Below are positions 24,413 to 37,821 of a DNA stretch of 64,000 nt, one piece after another. Source of the DNA: Anarhynchus alexandrinus (lineage: Eukaryota; Chordata; Aves; Charadriiformes; Charadriidae); the NCBI GenBank assembly GCA_008711295.1, contig VUYV01000068.1:1548582-1612581 (forward strand). The letters are read 5' to 3'. The first letter of the stretch is position 1. Every line of letters begins with the position of its first letter. A program made the position numbers and the translations under genes. A model generated the notes under the pieces. The model did not search any database. It was not told where the DNA came from and saw nothing but the letters and a program-made list of their open reading frames with translations.

Positions 24413-27400
24413 ATGTCAAAGGCTGGACTAACACGTAGTGTTCCAGGACAGTATTCAGATCAGTTAACCCTCACTAAATTGCTCCTTCTCCTCCTGGAGT
24501 CCCTTCCCTCACTCATTCACTACACAGCTTCTTCACCAAAAGACACTCCTCTACCCAACCATGATACATCCACAAGGTGTCCATAAACTGTGTGCTACAG
24601 GGACTGAATAAATGGCTCTAAAGACTGTACGCAATTAATGAGCAAAGAAAAAGGAAAAACTGGGTTCACACAGGCACCTTCTAGACTTCACATACCTGCA
24701 ATTTATGCTCTGAATCCCTTTATCTGTACTGAGGGATGTATGTGGGGAACATGTGTGGTGGGGAACTTGTGCAGTGGAGCATGTAATCTTTTTAGTTTTT
24801 CTGCCTTCCCCCGCTCCTTCTCCCAAGCAACTCTCCTTGCCCATTTTGCTTGGAGTTGGGCAGCACCCTCCCAGCTTCTCAATGCCCGCACCCAGCAGTG
24901 ACACCAGTGAAGTTTTTTAGCTATGCAGCCTGGGGACCTCTCCCTGCTCCCGAGGCTCAGAGATACAGTACAGCTTGCATTGCCCACCAAAGCTTTCTCC
25001 TGCCTTTGGGCAGGCTTTGCCTGTGGGAAGCGATCCCTGGCACATGCCACTGAATTGTCCCCAGGTACTGCTGGCCGTAGACAAACACCGTGCCAAGGAA
25101 CGTGCAAGTTATTTGCGTGCAGATGGTCAAAGACTGGTATTTGAGCCCACACCCCGGCCTTGTTTCACACACTAACATAAAGGTAGCTGGAGAGGCCAGG
25201 AGAGGCAAGCTTCTCACTTCTCGTGGCAATGACCCAAAGAAGGATGCTCCCGGAGAGGTAAGCAGGAGGACAGGGCTTGTAGAGGGTGAGGGTCATCTGT
25301 CACAGCCCAGCCCCCTGTTTCCCCTTGCAGCACTGAGGATGTGTTGCGGTTTGTGAGGCACCACAGGGTCTCGCATGGTCTTCCAGAGCCTCAGAGGTGC
25401 AAAGGCTCCCCACCAAAACCTGCTGTGCAGGAGCTGTGCCCCATGTGCCCCACTGGGGCCACACCGAGCAGGGTAGGGGTCTCAGCGTGGGGCACAGTGC
25501 TGGCATAAGGCAGCCAGATGTTGTGGGGGAGGACAGGGCTCGTCGCTGCTTGCCAAAAGTGCTGTGAGCACAGACCCACCACCGCGGGAACATCATGCTT
25601 TCACTGGGCCGAACTCTGCCCACAGCTAACCAAGCAGCTAGCAGTCTTTAATGAGTTTCGTTAAACTGACATTATGGTCAAATTGAGGCAGCTTTTTATG
25701 GGAATGATAAAATGAAAATTGCCCCTGACAAAAGGCAACTCCTGCTGCAGGTTTCAGGCTTTGACTTTGAACTATGCTGCTGTGAGTTCTTTAAACCAAA
25801 CCAAAAATATGTATTTTTTTCACGGAACATTTCTGCTTGGCTATGCTCTTTTAGATTTTGGGTTTCTTTTCCAAAAACAGACAAGATTTTTTGGCTGAAG
25901 CTCTCCTTCACTGTGGAAAGGACACAGGGGCATGGAAAATTTCAGGACCTAAAGCCTTAAAGCATTTGTCGAAATCATAATCAGCAGACAAAAAGGGCTT
26001 ATACTATGAAGAACGAGGCAGTCTCAACAATAAGTGACACTACTAGTTCAGCTTAAAATACATCTAAAATATATTTTATAAAGCCTCATATATTTTGCTA
26101 GACTGAGTTTCTAGAGTACTAATGTACTTCACCCCTGAGACAAGTGCGTGTGCTTCTGGCAGGAGAGGAAGCAAGAGCTAGGAGGAATGGATGTGAAAGA
26201 AGAGCTAGACACCTTCTTGCTTTTCAGTCAGCCAGCTCTCCCTGGTCCCTGCAGCTGCCAAGAACTTATGTATGACAATAGCAATAACACAAAACCCTGT
26301 TAAATATAGATTCAACTGAACGCAAATTGAGGAGAAGCATCTATAGTAATCAAGGTCTGGTAGATGTGTCTCAAATATGGCATTGTTCTTAATTATCGAG
26401 CTATGCACACCTGCAGCAAATATATTAAAAGAAAAAAAGTTTTCCAGCACGCTGCTGCTTGCTAACTGAAACAAAGGCACGACAGCTCTGTGGTTTTGCC
26501 TTTACAAACTCAAGTGAAACTTTACCAGTTCTGTCTCCAGCCTTTTACTTCCCAAGATGCCAGTTATGGCATAGGTCTCCAGCACATTCCAGACACTTTC
26601 GTATTCTGTCTTTAAAAAACCTTTATGAGAAGGGGCACAACGGCTTATCAAGATGCTCGTGAGCTGTGACCATACAGGCTGAAAACTAGAGCTGAATAGA
26701 TCTCAGAAGCACCAGACTTTGTGTGATTTGGCAAACAGCAGCTACAGACAATACTCAAGGCAGAGCTGTGTGCGCACTTGAAACCATCTCCTGGGGCTTT
26801 GCAAAGACCACCACAGTGTGCTGAGGAGCTCCAGCAGCACAGCTGGGTCTCCACACCAGGGGCAGCTCATGGATGTGCTGGAGGACAGAGGGATGGAAAT
26901 CCTCTGCAAGATGGTGTGCCTCCTCCACTCCCCTGAAAGTCAGAGCACAGTGTCTTTCGTCCTCCCAGGGAGAGGGGGAAGGTGACTGTGCTTTTCCCCT
27001 GTTGCCATGGCCACATCTCCTGGAGATAACCCTGCTCTCACCTTTGATCTCAGGAGTCCAAATATCTGATGTGGGGGTGTTCCCCGTGCCACCAAGCTGT
27101 GCACTCTTGCAATAGCTGGCCGGGACAGGCACCACCTTCGGCTGTATCTACACAGGCACGGCCACAGTTCAGCGTGCAAATTCCTGAGCCAGGACTAATT
27201 TAACTGGCTTCAGCAGTGGTAATTTTGTAGCTGCAGTGGCAGAGAGCTTGGTGCTGGCCAAATCAGCCCATAGGGAAGTCTGTTGCATGACAGCAATGCA
27301 GATACACTCTTACTTTAGGAGGAACCCATAAATACATTTCAGGGGAAAAAAAACAAAACAAAACAGAAATACAATATGATAAAAAGGAAAGGTTTACTGT

Positions 27401-30400
27401 AAGGTGTTCTCTCCATAAGGCCCCCAAACCAGCTCAAGATAGTGTGACAGGCATGTGAACTCACCACTCCTTCCATTGCCAGGGTTACTGCGCAGAAAAT
27501 ACGTGGAGTAAAGATGGGGAAGAAATGCTCTAAGTAAAAAAACTGATCTGAGAATATGCAGGCCAGAAACCATATTTAAATGCATGGCTTGCTTCAGTGG
27601 ATGGTGCTGGGCATGGAAAGGTTTGGCTTTGCTTCTCCCCTTTAGTTTTTCGTCTTTGTGGCTGACAATAGCAGCATTGCCTGAATATTCATAGGAACAT
27701 AGGCATACCTCGGCACACAGGCACACCTCCCTTAGAAAAGTGTTCCCTCCCCTTAGTCTGCGACGGGGGTGGATCTGGTTTTAGCCACCCTGCAAACTGC
27801 CAGGCACCGTGGTTACTTCTGCAGCTCTCCCATGTGATGGGCCTGGGGCAGAAGCCTTTACCCTGCGGCACGGGAGGAGAAAGTGGGCCCTGGAGGGTGA
27901 CTTTGCTGGATGTGCCTGCCTTTCTGATTCCTGGCTCCTGAGTCTACCACACAGGTGGGTCAGGGAGAGCAGTGGGGAGAGGGTGGGGATGTCTTGGCTG
28001 ATGTCTTGACTGCACCGACAGCAGTCAGCAATGCTGAGCTTGGCAGCTGGGCTTGGTAGCAGGGCTGAGCAGAGGGGAAAGCCATCACCACCTGGCCAAG
28101 GACAGCTGCAGAGTGGGTCCTCAGAGGTGACTAGGGAGCAGCTTATGCCCTGGGGCACCTTCTCATGCTGGATAGCACCTTATTTGCCCCACAGCCCAGG
28201 AGGAATATGGAACATTGCTCATGCCTTGCGGCAGGAAGGAAGAATGAACAAGACCAATGCCTTCAGTGGCTGCTTTCAGCCCAGCATCCTGTTTCTGTTA
28301 TATCCATACAGCAGAATTTTCACCTGTGATTGCCTCTTTTACTTCCATCTGTATGCCAGATCATCTTTTATTTTGTATCCATATGGTGCTAACAATGTGG
28401 GATTCATGAGGAGAGCCGAGGGGCAATGCAGAGATACAATAACCACATACAAGTATATCACAGTGGCAGCATGAGGAACTGCGAAGGTCTGTGCTCTGCC
28501 AAGTGGGGAACCAGTACAGCAGGACAATTTGGTGTTTCCAGGTGGTGCTGAAAAGCGTGCGCTGGGCTGTGTTGCTAACCTGTTCAGATGCACTTATTGA
28601 GTAGAAATATGAAGCCAGAGGCTGGCACAGCTGCTGTTTGATTTCTGTGTGTGGTTCCTGAAAACAGGGGAACTGAAATTTGTGTTCATGAGTACCCAGT
28701 TTATGGTACCTGTGCACCTCTAGTGCTGCACAGCTTCATATATCTGCTTCCATCACGGGCACTGAAGGGCAATGAAGTGTGCAATGTACAGACTTTTCCA
28801 CCAGTTAAAAGGAAAGGTGATGATCCCACTGCTCTTATTTATGATGATCCTCCTCCATGAGTCCCTTAGGAAAAGACTAGAAGGAAGAAGCAATTGTTTA
28901 CCATTGCCACCACCGAGCACAAAGAGAAGCTGTGGCAGAGAGTGGGCTAGACAAAAGTCACCCAAGACAAAATGCCATTGCAGCCATCAGTGGTGGAGCT
29001 GAACACTCAGCTTTTGTTTCTTGTCCTGAACTCAGGAATAAAACCATCTGAAGGAGGGTCCCGGGGTGGCTCTCAGCAGGAAGATTCCTCTGAAGACCAA
29101 AGCAATGAATGACAATACCAAACATGCCCATGGTCTATTTTGGAGCTGACTAAAGGCTGAAAAGGTGTGGCACGTTCACATCCTTTCCCAGCTGTGACCT
29201 CTGGATGCTTTTTTTGTCCTCCTCCTTTTTGTGCTCTCCTCTCCATCCACCCACATTTCCTGCAGGGCAACACGAGGGGCGCAGAGTGGTGTTACTCCTC
29301 TTGAAACCTGGCTGCCAAAGGCCATGGTTAACCCACAGCCCCATCCTAGTGGAACATTTGACCTTGTTGATTATTAAGAGTGTGTTATGCAAGGGATAAA
29401 ATCCTGCCTCCTGGGACAAAGATGTGTGCCTATAAAAGAGTGCAGCCGGTGAGTGTGTCTCCCTCCATACGAGTGTGACTTGGCTGACCTATGGATATTT
29501 CTGAGGAGCAGCTGGATGTCAAGCCAGCCAAACAGCGAGAGTCACCTTCCTTTTGTTTTGCTTCATTTCAGAAAAGAAAGAATTGCAAAGACGTACAAAG
29601 AGCTGTTGTTGCACTGACATTTCATTTCAAGAAGCTACATGAAATGAAGGGCTCCTCCCTAGTGCCAGGCCTTTAAAAGCCTTGGGACTGGAAATTTATG
29701 TGACTCTTAACCCCTCATGTTGTTAGCAACTGTGACCCCGGATAGTTTAATAAGGCTTTTAAACAGCAGCTCCGCTCTCGGCTCCATCAGAAGGCTGCTC
29801 AGGGGAGATAAGGAGGCAGGATTCAGTCCCGAGCCTCACCCGTGCTGTCAGCAGCAGGCATGGGGATGCTGCCCTGGGGGCTGCCCGGCTGCCGGGGAGG
29901 GAGACCGTGGCTCTGCCCAGGCAGCGCTTGCCTCTCTCCCAGCTCAGCTCCTGTCAGTACAACCACCGGTGCCATCAAAACTCTGCTTAGCAGCAGCTGA
30001 GCTTCTGAGGTGCTGGTTTCCACCCTCCCCACAGCTCCAAAACCACTCCCAGCTTGGGGAACGCAGTTGGACCATGCTGGACACCCACCAGGGCTGCATC
30101 TGATGGGGAATCCCACCAGAAGCCCTGGCAAGCAGGGGCAGGCAGCGCTGTCCTGCTCAGCGCACATGGATCAGGGCCCTTGCTCCCACTGAGAAGGAGA
30201 GGCAGCTCGGACACAGGTCTCTCCCACTGAGGCAGTGCCCCAGCTGCCAGGTATCTGTTGCCTGGGGAGTGTCCCTCTGTCTGCCTTGGGAATGGGGGTG
30301 CCGGAACCACCAGACCAGCCAAGTCTTCTTACCCATTTCCTCTGCATTTCATTCTGCCTGGGTTTGGCAGCTTCATTCTCCCCTTGAGGACTCCAGAGGA

Positions 30401-31335
30401 CCTCCCTATCCCACCTACCTCAGACACTGCATTGGAGCCTCCAGATCAGCCATGCTGAGGCTGCTGGTTGCAGCACATTTCCACACCATACTCAGCAGAA
30501 ATGAGGACTGTGAAGGAGGGAGGAGAGGAAGGAGGGCAATTTCCATCCATTTTTCTCCTTCTAGCAGCTTTCTTCTAGGCCTCATCAAAGCAGCAACCAC
30601 TGCGTATTAGCAGTTTTGCCTGTGGTCAGAGGCAACTACCAGGTCTGGGGAGCAGACCTGGGCAATCGCCTTGGTGGTCCCTTGCTAAACAGCACCAGCA
30701 AATCCCATACACCAGGAGCCACTCATGCCACCACTTACTGCTGTACCATCAACCAACCCATGCTGCAAGACGGCACAAGATGGCACATATCAGGCTTGGC
30801 AGCACAAACACAGCCCAAGCATCTGTGCCTCCTGGCATACATAGGCTGGTCATTGAAGCCCAGTTCCTGCTGCACAATCGGTGATGGTTGTGCCTTTGTG
30901 TAAAATATATTTGGTGCCTGTTTTGAGTTTTGAGGTCACAGGAAATTGCAAAGTCCTGGGAAGAAAAATGTTGGTTCAGCTCAGGAGCAGTAAACAGCTG
31001 GCTGAGCTGGTCATGGTCAACCAGACCCCAGAGCCCCAGCCCCAGGCACTGAGCTTGGCTATGGCCCCACGGGGCTCTGCATTTCATGGCAAAGCCCCAG
31101 ACCTGCAGTGCAGGGGACCTGGTACGGCGGGGCAAATTTGGAGCTGTTGCCTTGGGAAAACCCAGGCTAGCAGGGAGCCACTAGGTGAGCTGTCAGCCCA
31201 GGGCTAACCCAGCTCTTCCATGGGTTACGTGGGTTTGGCATCCTCTGGCAAACCTTGCTTTACAGGATAATATTCACCAAGTCTAGTTTAGCACCTTTTT
31301 TTGTGGTTTGAGCATACCAAGCTTTTCAAAGTTTC

Positions 31336-31351
31336 TTTTTTTTTTTTTTTT
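31336..31351 (+). repeat. T16 homopolymer
   Basis: Sixteen T residues immediately followed by CAG. A simple tract that mimics a 3' splice site. Confidence 0.8.
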
Positions 31352-32129
31352 CAGAGAAGAGGATTAGAAATGTACTGTTATTTGTCTTGTATATTTTTCA
31401 GTGGAAGTCAGATGCTTTTTTTCCTGGCATTTGATATTAAACACATTTAACAAGGTGTTCCCTTTCTCCATCCCACATGGTGCTCTTTGCAGCACAGCCC
31501 CTTCACCTTCCTGCCAGCTCACAGGCTGACAGCAGTGAAGACAACATCACCCAAATGGCACAGGAGGAGAAACTGGGCTGTTATTAACCATGCTTGTGTT
31601 TCTCACTGCAAAGCCTGGGGCTTCGGTACTACTGTTCCTTTCCTCTGCTCCCGGTTTGAACATTTTCCTCCCTCCCCAGCTTCAGTAGAAACGAGCATTG
31701 CTTCCCATGGCGCAAACCAGCCTCACTCAAATCACAGTCACAAAAAGACATGCACAACAATCCCAAGGCACAATGCTGAGTTGTGGGGAGGCAGGGCTGA
31801 GCTTTGCAAGGAGTATAAGTCTGAGCGTGTTGCTGCGGCAGAAGAATACCAAATGCAATGATTTAAGGAGAAAAGATGAGTTCTGACAGGTGATCTGAGC
31901 TCAGGCAGTGAGTCAGACTCCCTTGTCACTGGGGAGACAGAGCACCATATGACCAAAATCGATGTTCTAGACTTTGTGATGCAGTTATTGAGATTATTAA
32001 GATGACTGGATTTGCCCATTGGAGTGTACAGAACGAAACATATGGTATTAAACAAGCCAGCAAAGCAGTCAAGGGGCTGCTACATGAAGGGATTTGTATG
32101 TAAACATAGTGGGGCAAGGCAAAAGCCAT

Positions 32130-32520
32130 GCTCCTGTAAGTTAATTTAGCTGCGTTTGCTGTAATGATAATGTAATTATAGGAGTGCAATTCAGGAGATT
32201 TATCTTTTTAATTAGTAAACTCCCGTGTCCTTCAAAAATCTCCTTTCACAGCTACTGAGCCACCTGCGTCAAAGTGCAGCGGGGAGCCCTCGCTTGCTCA
32301 CGGCTCCCGTGCTCTGACTCGCCCCGTGCTGCAGAACTGCCACAGCTCTGAGCAGATGGTCCCGCACCAAACGCTTCCTTCCCGTGTCACTTACTATTAA
32401 TTAATTGGAACATTGTTAGCGTGCATCATAATTTCCTTGGACATTTTCCTCATGTCAGTATATTTCCTTTCAGCGGTACCTTAAATACATATACATACAA
32501 ACCTATATTGCCTGGCAGTG
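32130..32520. promoter_or_regulatory. AT-rich block with TAAT motifs (possible CNE)
   Basis: Contains several homeodomain-type cores: TAATGATAATGTAATTATA at 32162-32180, TTTAATTAG near 32207-32215 and ATTAATTAATTGG at 32396-32408. Low repeat content and clustered TAAT cores are typical of developmental conserved non-coding elements, but conservation cannot be judged from one sequence. Confidence 0.25.
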
Positions 32521-33240
32521 GAAGTTTCCTAATGGTAATTTCAGCTGAAGAGACTTTTTTTTTGCCTGAGAAAACTCAGAGCGTTAGCAGTGCTCTCTGA
32601 GCTTGCTATGCAGGAGCAAGCCAAACTCTAGGAGCTCTGCCAAGAGCCAGAGCCCACCCCTATGAAAGACGAGTTGTGCCCAAGCGGTACATCCCTCCTC
32701 TCACAGAGAAGCGGACGCTGTCAGAGGGGCACCATCACTCACATGCGCGGGAAGCCAGGAGACACACAGTCTATCTGAGCCTTGTTCTGGCCATTTTTTT
32801 GTGATCCTGTATGTGCCTCCTCCCCTCACTGTGTTTGATTTAACTACATTGTGTGGGACCTCCTGGAAGAAAAGCCTAACAAAACCCTCAGACCTGGCAT
32901 ATCGTTATCCTTGCATTTTCAAATAGTGGCTATAAACTTTTCTTACCCTGGAGTTACAAAAGAGTGAAGGCTTGTGACCCCATCCTTGCTGTGTTTCTGG
33001 CAGCACCCATACCCAGGGCACCAGCCAGGGCCCCAGTGAAGCCAGCAGGGTCTCTGTGTGAAGGTGATGAAGGATTCAGCTTGGTGCCTCTATGGCAAGA
33101 AGCTAATAATAGGGATGACAATAAAACCCGGCACCGATGCAGAATTGCCTTGGTTAAAAACATGACGCTGTTGTTTTCCTTCTTTTTAAGTGCCAGGAGG
33201 GGAAGAAGGAGCTCCACCGTGCACAAAGGTCCAAAGAGAC

Positions 33241-33590
33241 CCTGCAAAGGGTCTGTGCTGGGGCAAAGCAGCGCTCACCTGCCCTCGGGGAGCAGGGGCT
33301 CTGACACCTCACATAAGGCACATGTCCCCATGCCTCGGCCCCCCTGGGGAGACATCGGGGCTGAGCAGACGCATGGGTTCGGGATCAGCGCATCCCTGCC
33401 GACAGCTGCAGGGCGGCTGGGAAGGGCGGCAGACACCGGCACCCCGCAGCTCCCTGCGTGGCAGCTGAAGCCCCGTTTCCCACATTGCCAAGAAAATCAC
33501 CCAGACTGGGAAGGGGGGGGAAAGGTGTATGAGCTGGAGTGACTGAAGCGGGTGCTTCCCCCGGCTTCACCCGTTGCCAGAGCGCCTGTG
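33241..33590. promoter_or_regulatory. CpG-rich patch
   Basis: By hand count about 18 CpGs fall in 350 GC-rich bases. The ratio to expectation is probably near 0.5-0.6, so it is borderline as a CpG island. The open frames across it reflect GC richness and show no recognisable domain. Confidence 0.25.
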
Positions 33591-34206
33591 CCCTTACCAC
33601 CAGCGGCAGCCAAAACGGAAACATTTGCAAATGCTTCCTGACACTAACACTTCCTCCAGGGTGTTGCTGGAGGTGGCCTACTGGTGCCAACCTGCTGACA
33701 GCACCCGACCCTAGGGAGGCTTTTACAGCGAAAGCACCGCTTAGGTGTTGCTGGCACTCAGGCAGTCCCTGGACTGGCAGAGGGAGAGCACAACAAGCTG
33801 TAAAGATGAAGACATAGCAGGAAAAAAGGTACTCCCCAGAGCAAATCAGCTTTCAAGGAAAACCTCTAAGCCTGGACACACACAGACTGCACCACTGAAA
33901 AAGCAAATGACACATCAGTCCAGAAAGGTCTTTTGTTTTTCTTCTTGCAGTGATTTTACTTATGGCTGAGATCTCAAGGCAAGCAGAACTAACAACATGA
34001 ATGCTTATGAGGAATGAGCATATTAGAATATGCCAGAAGAGAAATATTATTTTTTAGGCGATGTAAGATTTTTCACTCCTGCTGAGTTTAGCACTGGTTT
34101 CAGCACAAGATTTCCTCTAAAAGACGATCACGCAGAGCTGCATCATAACAAAGGGTGGGTGAGCTTACCTGACCTTATGCATACCCACTAATTTCCTCCC
34201 CTTCAG

Positions 34207-34345
34207 GAATCTCAAAGCCATTTACAAGAGGAGTGAGCAGATGAATGGATGAATTAAATCTTGCATAACCTTTGGGAGGTGGAGACAGGCAACACTGTTT
34301 TCCCATTTTGAAGGTGGCAATTAAAGCAGTAGCCTGTCACCAATG
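34207..34345 (+). repeat. L3/MIR-like fossil repeat
   Basis: 'atctcaaagccatttacaa' starts the copy. After 'gaattaaatcttgcataacc' and 'gggaggtggagacaggcaacactg' comes 'ttttcccattttgaaggtgg'. This is the block order of an ancient amniote LINE/SINE tail (atctcaaagcactttacaa...gtgaggtagg...attatccccattttacagatgg). Confidence 0.5.
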
Positions 34346-36249
34346 GTTTGTTTCAAAGGTGTCAACAAGCAGGAGCAAAGGAAACCTAGCTAACCTAACA
34401 TGGCTCTTTTGCTCCACAGGGCACAAAGCAAGCCGAGGGCAACTCGGAGCTCAGACGAGTCCAAGTCCAGGAATTTTTTTGGCTGATTTTGTATCGTGCC
34501 CCAAAACAGCAGCAAGATGAGAAAAAGCTGAGCTCATAAACAGCCCTTTCAGTTTTGATTAGAAAAGATGCTCTTCCAGGCCCGGCCGGGTAATGACAGC
34601 TATGTATGAAGTGACCAAGGGCGCTTGGTGTCTGTAATTCAATAGATCTGCTCCTTGGGTCAAACCAGCTTACCAGCCAGGCAGGAGCTGCTGGCCGAGA
34701 TGCATCTGTGATCCATCCACCCCTGTCACTTGTAACTCTCCCAGCTGTGTGTTGTACTGCTCGCTCATGTATCGTCAGCACCAGCACAAGATCTCTCCTG
34801 GAATCATGTGGGAGCACAAGCTGGAGGAAGAAGTGCAAGAGCCACTGATGTACCTTCATCAGCTTCTGTGCCACGATATCAAGGGGGCTGGCATCACAGG
34901 TTTCTTCTTGGACTGAAGTTCACAGATATATGTTGGAGGAGGTAAACAGGGAGGGAAAGCAGGGACAGAGCCCAAGGCTACACTTCCTACTTGACAAACT
35001 TTTTGGTTTGCTTGTGCTATGAGAGTTGTTGTTTTGTGCCCACCCCCCAATTCTTACTAGGACATGCACATACCTTTCATCAGAAACATGACTAAACTCA
35101 ATACTGTACCTGAGTTAAACATAAACACCACTTGTTTGACTACCAGCTATTTTAAATTATATTTGAGCTATAGTCTATGACTACTGTGTATTTTTAAAAA
35201 GGCCTGCAAACCAAATGCTGCTTAAATTTGGTGTGCTTTTGATATAGATGGGAATCCAAACTTTATCTCCTTTTTTAAAATCTATTTAAATGGGACTTGC
35301 ATTAACAAAGTGCTGTTTTGGGGCAGTACCTTGCCTTATGGTTAACTCTAAGCAAGTCTCAGTGAGCAAATATTTATTTCAAATGTGAAACTCCAGAGGT
35401 CTGTGCACCTCTAGTAGCTAGAAGGATTTGCAGTACACTGGATCACTGCATGACACTGAGAAAGGCATTATTCATCGCTTCCAAAAAGACTATTAAAAAT
35501 ATCCCATAAGAAGATAAGTTGCTTAGAAGGTGTCTGTGTAGGAAAAGATTAAACATACCTCGGCCAGCCAATGTTTCATGGTTAGACCAACCAGGCACCG
35601 CCTCTTCTCTTCATAAACCCCTATCCACTATATCATTTCTCCTTTAATGTGCTCTACCTGGCTTCCTGCTGAGGATGATCTATGTGCTTTGTGGAAGCAG
35701 AAACTAATATTATTCTGGGGAAGGGAAGAGGAAATAGAACTTAAGCTGACTGATTAATTTTCATCCAAAAATTTTGAAGAATGAGCAGCTTTTTTTTTTC
35801 CAGAAGAAATTGTGGCTTTTTCTTTTTACTTTTACTGAGAATGTGATAAATATACCTTTTCTAAGCTATATTTTGCATAAGGGGATATATCAAAGGATAA
35901 AACCCATTGAACCAAATTTGCTTCTGGGAAGGTCATGTGTAACTCCAGGAAAGTATGGGGAGATAAAATACACCTGTGGTTAAATTATCTGGGGAGAGGA
36001 TTGAAGTGCTTACTGAAATCAATGAAGCAGCCTTTTATGGCAGGAGAGGCTGTGGTCTGCAGGCTGCTAAGTGAATCGTGCAGCTATTTGCAAGTGGTGA
36101 AGCAGAGGAGGTCCATTGCCAGGGTACTGCGGTTGCTTTTACCTCGACATTGTACTATGTGGGAACCAGAGAAACGTGGCGGTCGGTCCGTCTTCTGTGG
36201 CTTGCGCCATCCTCCCGTCAACTGTGAGCAGACAGGGTTCAATAAAACA

Positions 36250-36360
36250 GCAGTTAAGAGAGGTACTGGGGGAGTTTGAGTGACTTGCTGAGCTGACACA
36301 GCAGAGTAGTGGCAGAGTTCAGGTTGTCCAACCCCAGCATCTGTCCCTCAGCCACAAACC
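36250..36360 (+). repeat. MIR-like SINE fragment
   Basis: 'gagtgacttgctgagctgacacagcag' is followed by 'agtggcagagttcaggttg' and 'tccaaccccagcatctgtccc'. These match, in order, the 3' half of MIR: gtgacttgcccaaggtcacacag, agtggcagagccgggattcgaacc, and a run ending in the 'ccagagc' region. The copy is diverged but clear. Confidence 0.55.
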
Positions 36361-36810
36361 CTGCCGTCATCACCAGTGCTCTGCAGCTCGTGGCAGGCAG
36401 ATTATAGGACTGAGGTTCAAGCCTGCAGGCCTCCGGGAGTTAAACTTCTGAGTGGCTTTAATGGGATGAAGTCAATAGTGCCAAACTCTTCCCTCAGTCT
36501 TTTTTATCCATGTTATTTAAAATGACCAGATTATTATTATAAACCCATTTGTCTAAAAAAGAAATTCAGGCCTGTGGAAGAGAAGGAAGAGGGAGGAACA
36601 GTAAATATTCACAGTGCTTTAATTTCTGAGGCAAGACCAGGCACTTGTTCCTAAATTCTGTCTATGGTCAATGGCAAGAGGACTGAGGTTCAGAGCACTC
36701 CCACTAGCTGCTTGCAGGTAGAGGGCCTGATCAGTCTGCAGCAGGTCAGCTCCTGGCACCATGCCATGTCCATGGGCCACATTCATGGTACTGCATCTTC
36801 CTGAAAAGGT
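36361..36810. other. Unique sequence before CCTTC array
   Basis: No gene was recognised. A short 'gggatgaagtcaatagtgcc' near 36467 resembles the gaagtcaatgg motif of fossil amniote repeats, too short to annotate separately. Confidence 0.5.
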
Positions 36811-36882
36811 CCTTCCCTTCCCTTCCCTTCCCTTCCCTTCCCTTCCCTTCCCTTCCCTTCCCTTCCCTTCCCTTCCCTTCCC
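36811..36882 (+). repeat. Perfect (CCTTC)14 array
   Basis: Fourteen exact CCTTC units followed by CC make 72 bases without one mismatch. The strand is purely pyrimidine and mirror-symmetric, features that allow intramolecular triplex (H-DNA). The lack of any interruption suggests recent expansion and likely length polymorphism. Confidence 0.97.
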
Positions 36883-37284
36883 GGAGTTTAAGGATCTAGG
36901 TTTATGTAGGACGCATCAGAGCTCTCTGATCTATTAATCATTGTTATTCCTGTATATCCTATCACCAAAGTAATAGCCTTTCCAGGCCACCTGCGTCCTT
37001 ACCAGGCTGTAAAGAAAACCATTATTGTTTTGGCCACTGTGATGAAAGCAGCTATGTGAGCAAAGGCACACGCTTCTGCCAGCCTTGCCCATCCTGCACA
37101 GGGCAGCCCTGGTGTATATCTGTTGGACTTCTATACACTCTCAATTTCAGGTGCTGTCTTTAAGTCACCTCCCCCTTCAATGACACGGGGCAAACGGGTC
37201 CCATTTGTAACAAGTATTTCCACCCAGGGTCAGAAAGTTATCAGATTAAGGTTATTTTTCAAAGTAAAGTTGATTTCTTCTTTT

Positions 37285-37305
37285 TGGGGGGGAAGGGGGG
37301 AAAGG
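37285..37305 (+). repeat. G-rich tract
   Basis: Runs of seven and six G residues separated by AA, then AAAGG. The tract has only two long runs, so a four-tetrad-run quadruplex would have to split them. Confidence 0.6.
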
Positions 37306-37821
37306 AGTGAGGAAAAAGAGAAGACGCCACTGAGACAGAGAATGATGGGCAGCTGGCAGATAAGGGAAGCAGTGAAGTGGAAATGAAAGCTTCCGTATCA
37401 TTGCAAACAGATAAATTCATGCACTGCACTACGGTGTCACAGGCTGTAATCATAAAAAGAATCAAAGATACATAATAGCACCATTACTGGAAAATATGAG
37501 AAAGACTTGAAAGATAAGGTATCATCAAAACTCTCTTACACTGAATATTTTGCCTCTGTTTTGTGCAAAAATAGGCAAGGAAATTGTTCTTTCTGCCCCC
37601 TATTATAGGCAAGTTATTGCCCTTTCTCCACATATCCTCCAGTTTAAAGCACAAATAAAGGCAGTACCTAAGATAAAACTATATGACAAATGAAGTCATA
37701 AAACACCATACCAAAAGTCCAATATTAGAAGAACATTTAGGTTTTCAGGGCTGTGAAGCCAGCTGCTGCAGAGAAATGACTCTGATAAAGTTGCCCTTGG
37801 AATTTTCACATCAGTAACCCT

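Larger units (their letters stand above)
22557..36249. other. Gene-free unique sequence, 22.6-36.2 kb
   Basis: No coding exon or RNA gene was recognised. The stretch holds old MIR-like fragments near 23.35, 24.3 and 34.2 kb, a CpG-rich patch at 33.24-33.6 kb, a T16 tract at 31.34 kb and an AT-rich block at 32.13-32.52 kb. Open frames such as 32964-33542 (192 codons) sit in GC-rich DNA, where stops are rare by composition. Confidence 0.55.

Noticed and set aside
24703..25152. 149-codon minus-strand frame
   Set aside because: Several overlapping frames on both strands; cysteine and histidine residues are scattered without a zinc-finger spacing.
31336..31354. T16 plus CAG resembling a splice acceptor
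   Set aside because: Homopolymer tracts create this signal trivially; no exon features follow.
32964..33542. 192-codon plus-strand open frame
   Set aside because: It lies in GC-rich DNA with few stops, overlaps open frames on the other strand and has no recognisable domain. Kept only as a low-interest check.
33933..33950. Good polypyrimidine tract with AG, 'ttgtttttcttcttgcag'
   Set aside because: No good donor or extended open frame downstream. Such acceptor-like sites are common by chance.
36811..36882. CCTTC array considered as a CRISPR or satellite array
   Set aside because: There are no spacers and the unit is 5 bp, so it is a microsatellite.
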